A DNA stretch of 30,399 nt from DASRJX01 sp035649235 (GCA_035649235.1 DASRJX010000097.1:1-30399); one strand, 5' to 3'; shown: positions 1 to 7,233, numbered from the stretch's first letter. Numbers and translations are program-made. The notes: a model not told the origin generated them from the letters alone.

Positions 1-15
1 CTTCTTGTCCCACAT
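1..15 (-). CDS. Start of a gene running off the left edge (first five codons)
   Basis: On the minus strand an AGGAGG box (bases 22-27) is followed by two tandem ATG codons, at 18-16 and 15-13. The second gives the better spacing of six bases and reads Met-Trp-Asp-Lys-Lys before the window ends. The ribosome binding site is the main evidence; five residues cannot identify the product. The gene would be divergent from the HEAT-like gene starting at 302. Confidence 0.45.
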
Positions 16-210
16 CATCAACCTCCTTGAGATAAGTACCCGGGATCGGAAGATAGTCGCCGCGCCGACGTTTGGCCAGCCGGATCCCGCCCCGGACATC
101 GAGAGGACGGCGAAGGAGCGAAATCCGATCGGATCAACTGCGGAACCGATGAGGCCTGCTTCCACCAAAAAGATGGACGGGACTCTAGCACAGCGATCAG
201 GGAGGGTCAA

Positions 211-242
211 GGTAAATGGACCCACAGGTAAATGGACCCACG
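211..242. repeat. Two-copy 16-bp tandem repeat
   Basis: The unit GGTAAATGGACCCACA at 211-226 is followed at once by a second copy at 227-242 that differs only in the last base. It lies in the 286-bp space between the left-edge minus-strand gene and the HEAT-like gene, about 60 bp upstream of the latter. It could be a pair of direct binding sites or a slippage duplication. Nothing else recognisable was seen between 28 and 288. Confidence 0.6.
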
Positions 243-288
243 ACCGGACCTCGACCGGCCCCCGGCGGTCGGCGCGAGCGACTTCGCA

Positions 289-294
289 TACAAT
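289..294 (+). promoter_or_regulatory. -10 box suggesting a leaderless mRNA
   Basis: TACAAT matches the sigma-70 -10 consensus at five of six positions and ends eight bases before the ATG at 302, so transcription would begin at or next to the start codon. No Shine-Dalgarno sequence precedes that ATG, and no convincing -35 box is present. A leaderless transcript would explain both the spacing and the missing ribosome binding site. Confidence 0.3.
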
Positions 295-301
295 CGCCGC
301 G

Positions 302-1456
302 ATGTGGAGCCTCGCTCTCCTGGCCTTCCTCCTGGCCGCGAAGGCCGCGCCGGGTGCCGACGATCCGTTGCTGGCCCTTCTGGTCCAGGAACAGGATGCC
401 GCACGGCGCGGCGCCATCCAGGACCTGTTGCGGGCCGACGGCGGCGACGCGTGCGCGACGCTGTCCGGCTATGCGAGGGCGCGTGACGCGAGGGCGCGCG
501 AGAACGCCGTGCGGATGATGGGCGAGGCCGGATGCTCGAGCATCGACGCGTATCGGCCGTTCTTCTCCGATGGCACCGCGTGGATCGCCGACGCCCTGCT
601 GAACGCCCTCGCGCGCAATCGCGTGGAGGAAGGGGTCCCGTACGCTCTCGCGCTCCTGAGCGATCAGCGGCGGCTGGTCACCGACGACGGCAGCTGGACG
701 CTGGGGCAGGAGGCGCAGCGGGCGCTCCGGACGCTCACCGGCCAGCCGATCCTCTCGGCCGCGCCGCAGAACCCGGAAGGCCGTCGCGCCCCGATCGAGG
801 AGGCCTGGCGCGCCTGGTACGCTGCCCATGGAGACGAGCCGGCAAGCGTCTGGATCGCCTCCGGCGTGAAGAGCATGCGCGAGGCGCTCGCGGGGAACTC
901 CGCGGCACGCCGCCTGGACGCGCTCGAGACCGCGCTCCTGATCGGGGATCCGGGTCGGCCCCTGCTCGCCGAGACGCTGCGACGCAACCCGTCCGATCTG
1001 ACGGCGGTGCTCTCGTGCGCTCCGGAGGAACCGCCCCGCGTGACCGATGAGGTGCCGTGCACCCTGACGGTGCGGAACGCCAGCCCGCATCGAATCGCCC
1101 TGGCTCCCGGCGACGCGAGCGTCGCCCTGTCGCCCTGGGAGCAGCCCCAGGCCGCGCCCCGGCCGTCCGGCCGGTCGCGCGACGCCGCCGGGGAGCACTC
1201 GAAGCCGAAAGTGAAAAACGACGGCGCGCCGCCACCGGAGCGGCCGCCGCCACCCGATCCCCGCACGCTCGGAGGGAGGCTGGTCGACCTGGCGCCAGGG
1301 GAAGTCCTCATGCGCCCGGTGCAGGTCGGGCCCGTGCTTTCCGCAGGACGGTATGAAGTGAAGGTCGCGCTGACCGATCTCTGGGCGAGGCTCGACCCCG
1401 GGCCGTACAGCGCGCCTCCCATCGAAGCCGCGTTTGTCCTGCGCTTCGAGCAGTAG
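302..1456 (+). CDS. Secreted HEAT-like repeat protein of unknown function
   Basis: A 384-residue protein. The open frame extends upstream to base 5, but the ATG at 302 is chosen because it begins a clear signal peptide: Met-Trp, then a Leu/Ala-rich core, with likely cleavage after an Ala-Pro-Gly-Ala stretch near residue 19. Residues about 22-150 are helical, Ala/Leu/Arg-rich and arranged like HEAT-type repeats. A linker with a Pro-rich stretch (around residues 300-325) leads to a C-terminal part that alternates like a beta sandwich, with phrases such as CTLTVRNAS and GRYEVKVALTD. These resemble BsuPI-type or other Ig-like domains, but I cannot assign a family. It stands alone: the upstream gene is divergent and the next protein gene is convergent. 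An exported scaffold or binding role is inferred only. Confidence 0.7.
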   Translation: MWSLALLAFLLAAKAAPGADDPLLALLVQEQDAARRGAIQDLLRADGGDACATLSGYARARDARARENAVRMMGEAGCSSIDAYRPFFSDGTAWIADALLNALARNRVEEGVPYALALLSDQRRLVTDDGSWTLGQEAQRALRTLTGQPILSAAPQNPEGRRAPIEEAWRAWYAAHGDEPASVWIASGVKSMREALAGNSAARRLDALETALLIGDPGRPLLAETLRRNPSDLTAVLSCAPEEPPRVTDEVPCTLTVRNASPHRIALAPGDASVALSPWEQPQAAPRPSGRSRDAAGEHSKPKVKNDGAPPPERPPPPDPRTLGGRLVDLAPGEVLMRPVQVGPVLSAGRYEVKVALTDLWARLDPGPYSAPPIEAAFVLRFEQ

Positions 1457-1629
1457 GCGGGGAAGAATCTCAGCCGGACAAGACGTTCCCCGGGGGTCCG
1501 GTCCGGAACCCCCACGCGTCATGCTTAATGGCCATGATCGGAAATCGCGATCGCCGGGCCCATGGCAATTCATCCATTCTCGTGGATTCGTTCCCGCCAT
1601 CCGACATTCCCCCGGGGCAATTATTCTTC

Positions 1630-1657
1630 TTGACAAACGCAATTATGACTGTAACAG
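1630..1657 (+). promoter_or_regulatory. Promoter candidate for the structured RNA, with an overlapping palindrome
   Basis: A perfect -35 box TTGACA (1630-1635) is followed after 16 bases by TAACAG (1652-1657), a weak -10 that matches at three positions. An 11-bp odd palindrome, ACTGT-A-ACAGT (1648-1658), overlaps the -10 and could be an operator. The area is clearly AT-richer than its surroundings. Bases 1457-1629, after the HEAT-like gene, show no recognisable feature. Confidence 0.45.
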
Positions 1658-1664
1658 TTATGTC

Positions 1665-1849
1665 GTTAGAGCAACCCGACGCTGTGCCGGGTTGGCAGTC
1701 TCCCGGTCGCCCGACCGTACAGCCATCCAGTCTGCGGCGAGCTGAGTGGATCTGGGGTCGGGCGACCGAATCTGGCTCCCTCCAGCGGGCAGGGCGACTT
1801 GCCCGCATCAGCAGGGGCGGTGGCATCGTGAGGCCACCGCCCTTTCTTT
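1665..1849 (+). ncRNA. Candidate structured small RNA
   Basis: About 185 nt with four local hairpins and no convincing coding frame. Hairpin 1 pairs 1672-1678 with 1688-1694 (7 bp). Hairpin 2 has a perfect 13-bp stem, 1704-1716 with 1756-1768, and encloses a second stem, 1723-1730 with 1742-1749 (7 of 8 pairs). Hairpin 3 pairs 1785-1791 with 1800-1806 (7 bp). Hairpin 4 is an intrinsic terminator (1815-1849). A consensus -35 box lies upstream. The next gene, ttcA, is convergent, so this cannot be its leader. The two ends do not pair, which argues against canonical 6S RNA, and I saw no SRP RNA or tmRNA signatures. It could instead be a long 3' end of the HEAT-like mRNA. The class is unknown. 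Confidence 0.5.
1815..1849 (+). terminator. Intrinsic terminator
   Basis: GGGCGGTGGC (1815-1824) pairs perfectly with GCCACCGCCC (1833-1842) around an 8-nt loop and is followed by TTTCTTT. It ends the candidate RNA on the plus strand. It also lies 52 nt beyond the stop of the convergent ttcA, but without a T-run on that strand. Confidence 0.8.
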
Positions 1850-1900
1850 AGTTCCTTGAAGCCAAACAGGAAGGACGAGGCGCGGGATGTGCGCCGACCG

Positions 1901-2713
1901 TCAGGCCTCTGCGAGCCAGCGCCTGTCGAGCAGGTGCCGCGTCCTGACGTTCGACAGTGCCTTCAGCATCGACGATTTGATCCCGGAGTGCTCGGACTCC
2001 AGCTTCGTCAGCAGGTTCTTCATCTGCTTGCGCTTCAGCGACACGTCGCCGCAGGCGGGACAGGCGCAGCCGATGATCGGAAAGCCGGCCTCGAGGGCGA
2101 AGCCGATGATCTCCTGCTCCCAGACGTAACAGAGCGGACGGATGACCGTGTTCCGTCCGTCCCGCGCCTTCAGGATAGGTGGCATGGAGCAGATCTCGCC
2201 GTTGAAGAACTGGCTCATGAGCAGGGTCTCCAGCAGATCGTCGGCGTGATGTCCGAGGGCGATCTTGTTGCACCCCAGGCTCGGCGCCAGCCGGTACAGC
2301 ACGCCGCGGCGCAGCCGGGCGCACATCGAGCAATGCGTGTCGCCGAGCGGCATGGTCTCGTCGATGACGTCCGCGATGTTCGTGCGCTCGATGTGATACC
2401 GGTAGCCCTTCTCCTGGAAGTAGCGCTCGAGGACACCGGTCTGAAAGCCCCTGTAACCCTGGTCGACGGTGACCGCGACCAGCTCGAATCGGACCGGCGC
2501 CCGCCGGCGCAAGCCGTCCAGGAGGTCGAGCATGGCGTAGGAGTCCTTGCCGCCCGACATGGCGCACAGGATCACGTCTCCGTCGGCGACCAGCCCGAAA
2601 TCCTCGATCGCCTTTCCGACTCGTCGGGTGAGGTGTTTGCGGAGGCCTCCGGATCGTGGCCTGCCGGGAGCGCCCCGGCGTCGCGGGATCTCGATCTGCA
2701 ACAGGGTCGACAC
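1901..2713 (-). CDS. ttcA: tRNA 2-thiocytidine(32) synthetase TtcA
   Basis: A 270-residue cytosolic enzyme of the TtcA family, which thiolates cytidine 32 of certain tRNAs using ATP and an iron-sulfur cluster. The PP-loop SGGKDS at residues 53-58 binds ATP. CSMC (128-131) supplies the paired cysteines, and further cysteines at 216, 218 and 221 (GCACPACG) supply the third cluster ligand. GHHADD (154-159) is typical of the family. The GTG start at 2713 is supported by GAGGAG eight bases upstream; no ATG gives an equally good fit. The N-terminal 30 residues are Arg/Gly-rich and longer than the usual lead-in. Length is otherwise normal. It is divergent from the HU-like gene and transcribed alone. 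Confidence 0.95.
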   Translation of the reverse strand: MSTLLQIEIPRRRGAPGRPRSGGLRKHLTRRVGKAIEDFGLVADGDVILCAMSGGKDSYAMLDLLDGLRRRAPVRFELVAVTVDQGYRGFQTGVLERYFQEKGYRYHIERTNIADVIDETMPLGDTHCSMCARLRRGVLYRLAPSLGCNKIALGHHADDLLETLLMSQFFNGEICSMPPILKARDGRNTVIRPLCYVWEQEIIGFALEAGFPIIGCACPACGDVSLKRKQMKNLLTKLESEHSGIKSSMLKALSNVRTRHLLDRRWLAEA

Positions 2714-2766
2714 GGTGGTCTCTCCTCGCCGCGGCCCGCGTGCGGCGGGCCTTCCGGCGCGGGGTC

Positions 2767-2772
2767 ATTATA
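2767..2772 (-). promoter_or_regulatory. Perfect -10 box for ttcA
   Basis: The minus strand reads TATAAT here, about 54 bases upstream of the ttcA start, inside a very GC-rich stretch. No recognisable -35 box was found at 16-18 bases, so the promoter may need an activator or another contact. Confidence 0.5.
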
Positions 2773-2821
2773 TCCGCGCGCCGGCGCCGCGCGGGACCGC
2801 CGATCGGGGAGTCGGGGTGGT

Positions 2822-2850
2822 TTGACAGCCTCGGACGCTTTTGCTATAAG
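2822..2850 (+). promoter_or_regulatory. Near-consensus sigma-70 promoter of the HU-like gene
   Basis: TTGACA (2822-2827), a 17-base spacer and TATAAG (2845-2850) match the consensus at 11 of 12 positions with optimal spacing. Transcription would start near 2857, giving a leader of about 60 nt that holds an AGGAGG box at 2906-2911. Strong constitutive expression is expected, as is usual for nucleoid proteins. Confidence 0.85.
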
Positions 2851-2917
2851 CCCCTTCGCTGCGATGTGCCGCCAAACCGTCCCCTTTCAACCCTTTGACA
2901 AGGCCAGGAGGTAGCTG

Positions 2918-3190
2918 GTGAACAAAGCCCAAATCGTCAGCCGGGTCGCGCGCGACACGAAGATGACGAAGGTCCGCACGCTGCGGGTGATCGATGGTTT
3001 CCTCGATCAAATCACGCGCGCCCTCAAGAAGGGGGATCGGGCCAGCCTGGTGGGTTTCGGGACCTTCAACGTCGCGCGGCGTCGTGCGAGAAGGGGGCGG
3101 AATCCGCAGACCGGGGCTCCGATCACCATTCCGGCGCGCCGTGTCGTCCGCTTCACGACGGGCAAGTCGCTGCGCATGGAGGTCCGCTGA
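2918..3190 (+). CDS. HU/IHF-family nucleoid DNA-binding protein
   Basis: A 90-residue protein of normal family length that bends and compacts DNA as a dimer. Residues 1-40 form the helical dimer body. GFGTF (46-50) is the family hallmark turn. The DNA-binding beta arm includes RNPQTG (61-66), with the intercalating proline at 63, and returns through IPA (71-73). The end matches the usual phenylalanine-(x)n-Gly-Lys-x-Leu pattern. The start is GTG at 2918, six bases after AGGAGG, and reads Met-Asn-Lys-Ala as many HU proteins do. The arm region is unusually Arg-rich (RRRARRGR), and arginine largely replaces lysine, consistent with a high-GC genome. Whether it acts as HU or as an IHF-like subunit cannot be told from sequence. 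Confidence 0.95.
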   Translation: MNKAQIVSRVARDTKMTKVRTLRVIDGFLDQITRALKKGDRASLVGFGTFNVARRRARRGRNPQTGAPITIPARRVVRFTTGKSLRMEVR

Positions 3191-3222
3191 CGGGTCCGGC
3201 AGGGCGGCGGCGAGGGCCCGGG

Positions 3223-3251
3223 TTGGCTTGACCGACCCCGGGACCTATATT
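3223..3251 (+). promoter_or_regulatory. Promoter candidate of the 57-residue membrane protein gene
   Basis: TTGGCT (3223-3228), 17 bases, then TATATT (3246-3251), in an AT-rich patch just after the HU-like gene. It would separate the small membrane protein gene from the HU transcript and give a leader of about 80 nt. Confidence 0.45.
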
Positions 3252-3282
3252 AAGTTCTGCCGCGCGCCGGCGGGATGGCGCG

Positions 3283-3307
3283 AAGGGCGGCCGCCACGGC
3301 CGCCTTT
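3283..3307 (+). promoter_or_regulatory. Strong leader hairpin (attenuator-like)
   Basis: AAGGGCGGCC (3283-3292) pairs with GGCCGCCTTT (3298-3307) around a 5-nt loop: ten pairs, including one G-T. Three T residues close the 3' side, so it is a weak terminator or attenuator. It lies between the putative promoter and the start codon at 3338 and could also end the HU transcript. Confidence 0.4.
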
Positions 3308-3337
3308 CGAAGTGTGGCCCGGAGGAAGGCCGAACTC

Positions 3338-3511
3338 ATGGACATGTTCCTGCTCTTCGTCGTCATCTTCCTGTGCGTGATGATCGGTGTCGGGCTGAGC
3401 GCTCTCCTGCTGTCCCTGTTGTTCCGCGGCCTGCTCCGCCTGTCCGGCTCGACCGGCAGGAAAGCTCTGCCCGCCGTGCCCGCAGCGTCCCAGGCGCCGC
3501 CGGCACTCTGA
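3338..3511 (+). CDS. Small single-helix membrane protein, function unknown
   Basis: A 57-residue protein that begins with a strongly hydrophobic helix (about residues 3-30), followed by a short basic stretch and a Pro/Ala-rich tail ending in PAVPAASQAPPAL. The ATG at 3338 is preferred over the in-frame ATG at 3275 because it starts directly at the membrane helix and follows a GGAGG box (3321-3325), although the 12-base spacing is long. The tail is probably cytoplasmic, but topology is uncertain. It has its own promoter candidate and leader hairpin, and the next gene is convergent. No family recognised. Confidence 0.5.
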   Translation: MDMFLLFVVIFLCVMIGVGLSALLLSLLFRGLLRLSGSTGRKALPAVPAASQAPPAL

Positions 3512-3620
3512 GACTCTTTCCCTCCTGATACGGCCGCGCGTCACGGGCCGGTTCCGAGCGTCCGGCGAATGGCCGGCCGCCACCCTGCGTCCGGGAAACC
3601 TTTCTTGGCGACTGCCGGTC

Positions 3621-5000
3621 TTAGCGGCTGCCGGCGGAGCGCAGCGCCGCGGCCGGCAGGTCCTGCGCCTGGAACAGCAGGTGGAACAGGTTGTCCTGAA
3701 AGGCCGCATTGGCCGGAAGCAGCCCGTGCGATTCGCAGATGAAGAACGGGGAGGAGAAGCGTCCCGCGCCGGTGAGAGAGACTGCCGTGACCGTCCCGTC
3801 GCCGGGGGCCATCAGCAGTGCCTCCATTCGGCGCGCGTTCCGGTCCGGCGTGGACTCGTCGTTGAAGTAGGTCGCGGGGCCCGAGGCGGTCTCGGTGACC
3901 ACCGCCTTGTCGAGCGTGGGAATGCAGTCGGATCCGAAGACGTGCACCTTGATCGGCGGCTCGGATCCGTCCGCCCGCTCGAGAGAGGATCGGAACGCCC
4001 GCGACCGATCGAGCGCCGCCTGCAGGAAGCGGAGTCGCTGTGGATCCGGGTCGCTGGAGTCGTTGTCCCGCCGGGCGCGGCGCGTACGTCGCTGTGAGCC
4101 GACGGCCGACCAGCCGTACCGGACCCAGCTCTCGGCATCGTAGAGGTCGATGGCGAGCGGACGGCCGCTGGCGTCGATGAAATGCGACTCGCCGTCGTCC
4201 GGCAGGAGCTGATAGAGCGAGGGCATCGTGAACACCACGTCGCGCGGCAGGGAGCGGGAGAGTCCCGTGTTGAGAAGCCTGAACGCGGCCATCGTGCCGT
4301 GCAGGGGCGCGCCCAGCAGGACGACCCGGCCCAGATCGGGAGCACCGGCCCAGGGGACCGGAGCCCGCCGTCCCTCCGCGAGAACGTCCTGCGTTCCGTA
4401 CATCGCGTAGTACAGGGCCACGAAGCCGCCCATGCTGTGCGCCACGAGATCGAACCGCAGGTCGGGCTCGCACAGGCGCTCCTTGATCTGACGGATGGCT
4501 TTCCCGAGGTGCTGGGCCGACTCGACGTTGTCACGCCGCCAGTCGTAGTTGAACACGAACAGGTTGTCGCCCGGCTTGGGATTGTCGATGTCGCCCAGCC
4601 GGTACCGGCCCGCCCGCTCCAGGACATCCATCATGGCACCGTAGAACTTCACCCCGCCGACGCTCTCGTAGAGCGCGTACGGCACCAGGTGATCGCTGTT
4701 CTCGGTGAGCGGCAGGCGTGCGATCGGCAGCGCGAGATCGTCCTCGCTCGAGGTCGTAATAGCGTCGACGAAGCGCCCCCAGACCGTCTCGTGCGTGGAG
4801 CCGTTGCGCAGCTTGGAGCCCAGGAACCCGTGGATCACGATGACCGGGGCGCGTTCCGGCTGGGCGGCCGACTGCTCGTGGATCTGCGCCAGGTCGTACT
4901 TGCGCATCATGGCGCAACCGGCGAGCGGGGCCATGAGGCCGAGGAGCAGGGTCAGGAGCGCGGCTGAGGTCGTGCGCCGGGGTGCGGCGGGGATCGGCAT
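3621..5000 (-). CDS. LCAT-like alpha/beta-hydrolase lipoprotein (lipase/acyltransferase)
   Basis: A 459-residue protein. The ATG at 5000 is chosen because it follows an AGGAG box and begins a lipoprotein signal: a hydrophobic stretch ending in the lipobox LAGC, with Cys29 to be lipidated. VIVIHGF (residues 53-59) is the first strand and oxyanion loop. AHSMGG places the nucleophile at Ser189, FNYDWR (150-155) is characteristic of LCAT-type lipases, GDGTV near residue 400 gives the likely catalytic Asp, and a His follows in CESHG. The family hydrolyses or transfers acyl chains of phospholipids and other lipids; the substrate is unknown. It is anchored outside the inner membrane, probably at the outer membrane (Ala at +2). 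A palindrome lies 72-94 bases upstream. Transcribed alone, 124 bases after the M49 peptidase gene. Confidence 0.85.
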   Translation of the reverse strand: MPIPAAPRRTTSAALLTLLLGLMAPLAGCAMMRKYDLAQIHEQSAAQPERAPVIVIHGFLGSKLRNGSTHETVWGRFVDAITTSSEDDLALPIARLPLTENSDHLVPYALYESVGGVKFYGAMMDVLERAGRYRLGDIDNPKPGDNLFVFNYDWRRDNVESAQHLGKAIRQIKERLCEPDLRFDLVAHSMGGFVALYYAMYGTQDVLAEGRRAPVPWAGAPDLGRVVLLGAPLHGTMAAFRLLNTGLSRSLPRDVVFTMPSLYQLLPDDGESHFIDASGRPLAIDLYDAESWVRYGWSAVGSQRRTRRARRDNDSSDPDPQRLRFLQAALDRSRAFRSSLERADGSEPPIKVHVFGSDCIPTLDKAVVTETASGPATYFNDESTPDRNARRMEALLMAPGDGTVTAVSLTGAGRFSSPFFICESHGLLPANAAFQDNLFHLLFQAQDLPAAALRSAGSR

Positions 5001-5071
5001 TCCGTCGGGCTCCTGTCGCCCCTCGGGGGGCCGATCACAATGTAGGTTGCGACTCACGCTCACGCCAGACG

Positions 5072-5094
5072 GCGATCACCATTATGGTGATCGC
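5072..5094. promoter_or_regulatory. 23-bp palindrome, candidate operator
   Basis: Half-sites GCGATCACCAT and ATGGTGATCGC form a perfect inverted repeat around one central T. It lies between the stop of the M49 peptidase gene (5125) and the lipase start (5000). No T-run follows it on either strand, so a terminator is unlikely. On the minus strand it sits just upstream of a weak promoter whose -10 would be TACATT (5044-5039), a typical place for a dimeric regulator. Confidence 0.5.
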
Positions 5095-5124
5095 GCGCCC
5101 GGCGCTTCCGTCGGGAGGCCCGCG

Positions 5125-7206
5125 TCAAGGTCCGGACACGGCCTCGAACGGCAGCTTTCCCGACCAGCGGAGCATCTGGAGCGTGAGATCCGTTGGGTAG
5201 GCGATGCGCGCGTCCACGACCTCGCCCGCGGCGTCCCGCACCGGCACGATCTCCGGCATCACGTAGGCGACGTAGGAGGGTATCCGCGATCGATCGGCGC
5301 GAGCAACGACTTCGTCGCGCAGGGCGGGATCAATGCGGTTCGCGAACCGCGACACGAGGTCCCGTGCGGCCTTCGCGTCCCCCGTCCCCTTGATCCGCTG
5401 CACCTCGGCCAGCAGCCGGGCGACCCCCTGGCGCATGGCGCCGAGGTCGACGACCCGCAGGAATGACCGGCCATCGCGTCGCTCGACCTGCACCGCCCCT
5501 TCGCCCTGGAGCCAGGAGACGATGAGATGCGTGGCGCGCATGTGATCGTCCTCCAGGACGTCCCCCGCGCGCACGCGGCGCAGCATCGCGAGATCGTGAA
5601 CGACGTAATCCCGATAGGCCGCCTCCGCGACGCGCGGCGAGCTGACGACCCCGATCGCCTGCAGCCGCGGGTCCGCGATGTGGTGCAGGGCGACCAGCTC
5701 GGCGCGCGTCTCCTCCAGCGTGGCGTACTGCTCCCGGAGGTGCCTTTGCGGGTCCCCCTGGAGGGCGTCGTCCACCTTGCCGGCCGCGTGACCCAGGATC
5801 TCGTGCAGCGCGGTCATCACCCATTCGGCCTCGGCGCCGTGCTCCTTGAGGAGGGCCCGATCCTCCTCCAGGGCGAACTCGTCGGTCATGGAATCCTGGG
5901 TGGCGTGGTTCTCCGCCTCGACGACGTTCACCAACAGGAGGCTCCGGTTGCCGTGCTTCTCGCTGATCTCCTCGTCGTTCGGCAGATTGACCCCGTTGGG
6001 CGGCATCGAGCCGCTGTCGCCGACCGCCACCAGGAGCTGGATGGCCGAGGCGACCGGGACGTTGAATCCGCGGCGCTTGAAGCGGTCGTCCCAGGGCGCC
6101 CGGTCCTCGAAGTACTGCGCCTCGGCCGCGAGGGCCTTCAGCCGGCGGGTGCGCTCCTTATCGACCACGTAGACGACCCCCTGCCAGGCGCCCTTGCGGC
6201 TCCTCGGGTCCTTGTACGTCTCGATGAAGCCGTTGATCGTGTCGACGGGCGGGTCCATGGAGACCCAGTCGAGGTTGTAGGCGCGGAACGCCTCCGGGTC
6301 GCCCGAGGCGAGGTAGTCGCCGAGGCGATGGAGGACGCGCCGCTGGGCGTCCTCGGCGAATGGCTCGGCCTTCTGGAGAAACCCGATGATCGTGCGCAGC
6401 TCCCTCGCGTAGCGACCCGGCGGCACGTCCCCCCGTCCGGCCCGGTAGACCTCCTCCACCAGCCGGCCGTCCCGGCGCACCAGCCGGGAATTCAGCGGGA
6501 AGCGCTCCGTGAAGCCCTCCAGGTCATCGAGGGTCACGCCGTCGTAGAAGTTGACGCTGCTGCAGGTCAGGATGTCCTGACCGGGAGGGGGCGTCTTGCA
6601 GGTGACCAGCGGATCGACCGCCGCGTCGAACAGCACCGGACGCAGCCGTTCCAGTTTCTGGTCGATCGTCTCCCCCAGGGCCAGACGGATCTCGGCTCCC
6701 TCCGCGAGCGCCTGGTGCGCCGCCGTCCGCAGCTGCGCGTGGGTGAACTCCGGCACGAACTTCCGCTTGGTGCGATCGTTGTGATTGCCGCTGTTGAGCC
6801 AGACGAGCTTCAGGTACCGGTGCAGCGCCTCGCGGAAGCCGGCGTCGAGGCTCCGGGGGTGGACGAAGATCTCCTCCAGGAGGTCGCGCAGCTCGACGTT
6901 CTGGCGCCCCAGCTGGTCGTAGTAGATGTCGCGGCCGGCGATCGCGGCCCGGTACAGGTAGAACGCGAGGGCGCGCTCCCTCGGAGAGAGCGCTGCGAAG
7001 GCGTCGGCGTGCAGTGGAGCGACAGCGAATTCCCCGACCGTCTCCAGACGTGCCGGCGGGGACGGAACCGCGTCACCCATAGCCTTGCGTCCTCCGATCC
7101 CCCGATCGCCGCAGCCGGCGAGGAGCCCAGCGAGCAGCCACCACCCGAGCCAGCGGGGCCGGCCGGAGGGTGCCGTTCGATCGGGTCCTGTGCGGTTGCT
7201 CGCCAT
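5125..7206 (-). CDS. Dipeptidyl-peptidase III-like zinc peptidase (family M49), lipoprotein
   Basis: A 693-residue protein of the M49 family, which removes dipeptides from the N-terminus of short peptides. HEILGH (residues 468-473) is the M49 zinc motif (HExxGH), and EETRAE (498-503) carries the third zinc ligand, matching the family EECRAE. The order and the surrounding helices, including the conserved Asn/Gly-rich region at 400-412, are normal. The ATG at 7206 begins a signal peptide with lipobox LAGC (Cys32), so the enzyme is exported and lipidated, whereas classical DPP III is cytosolic. The open frame continues far upstream without a stop, but that part is antisense to the OPT gene and is rejected. 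A GAGG box and a TATAAT lie just upstream. It is divergent from the peptide transporter, which suggests it trims peptides before import. Confidence 0.93.
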   Translation of the reverse strand: MASNRTGPDRTAPSGRPRWLGWWLLAGLLAGCGDRGIGGRKAMGDAVPSPPARLETVGEFAVAPLHADAFAALSPRERALAFYLYRAAIAGRDIYYDQLGRQNVELRDLLEEIFVHPRSLDAGFREALHRYLKLVWLNSGNHNDRTKRKFVPEFTHAQLRTAAHQALAEGAEIRLALGETIDQKLERLRPVLFDAAVDPLVTCKTPPPGQDILTCSSVNFYDGVTLDDLEGFTERFPLNSRLVRRDGRLVEEVYRAGRGDVPPGRYARELRTIIGFLQKAEPFAEDAQRRVLHRLGDYLASGDPEAFRAYNLDWVSMDPPVDTINGFIETYKDPRSRKGAWQGVVYVVDKERTRRLKALAAEAQYFEDRAPWDDRFKRRGFNVPVASAIQLLVAVGDSGSMPPNGVNLPNDEEISEKHGNRSLLLVNVVEAENHATQDSMTDEFALEEDRALLKEHGAEAEWVMTALHEILGHAAGKVDDALQGDPQRHLREQYATLEETRAELVALHHIADPRLQAIGVVSSPRVAEAAYRDYVVHDLAMLRRVRAGDVLEDDHMRATHLIVSWLQGEGAVQVERRDGRSFLRVVDLGAMRQGVARLLAEVQRIKGTGDAKAARDLVSRFANRIDPALRDEVVARADRSRIPSYVAYVMPEIVPVRDAAGEVVDARIAYPTDLTLQMLRWSGKLPFEAVSGP

Positions 7207-7227
7207 GCCGCCTCGAAACGGCCGGCC

Positions 7228-7233
7228 ATTATA
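7228..7233 (-). promoter_or_regulatory. Perfect -10 box of the M49 peptidase gene
   Basis: The minus strand reads TATAAT, placing the transcript start near 7221 and leaving a short leader of about 15 nt before the ATG at 7206. No good -35 box is seen. The promoter is back-to-back with that of the OPT transporter about 90 bases away. Confidence 0.6.

Noticed and set aside
197..1642. Minus-strand open frame opposite the HEAT-like gene
   Set aside because: Arg/Gly/Pro-rich translation without a signal or domain, whereas the plus strand has a signal peptide and a normal composition.
1665..1849. Structured RNA as 6S RNA, SRP RNA or a riboswitch
   Set aside because: The ends do not pair as in 6S RNA, no SRP tetraloop region was seen, and the next gene is on the other strand, so there is no downstream gene for a riboswitch to control.
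5072..5094. Palindrome as terminator of the M49 peptidase gene
   Set aside because: No T-run on the minus strand after the hairpin, although it could still block transcription weakly.
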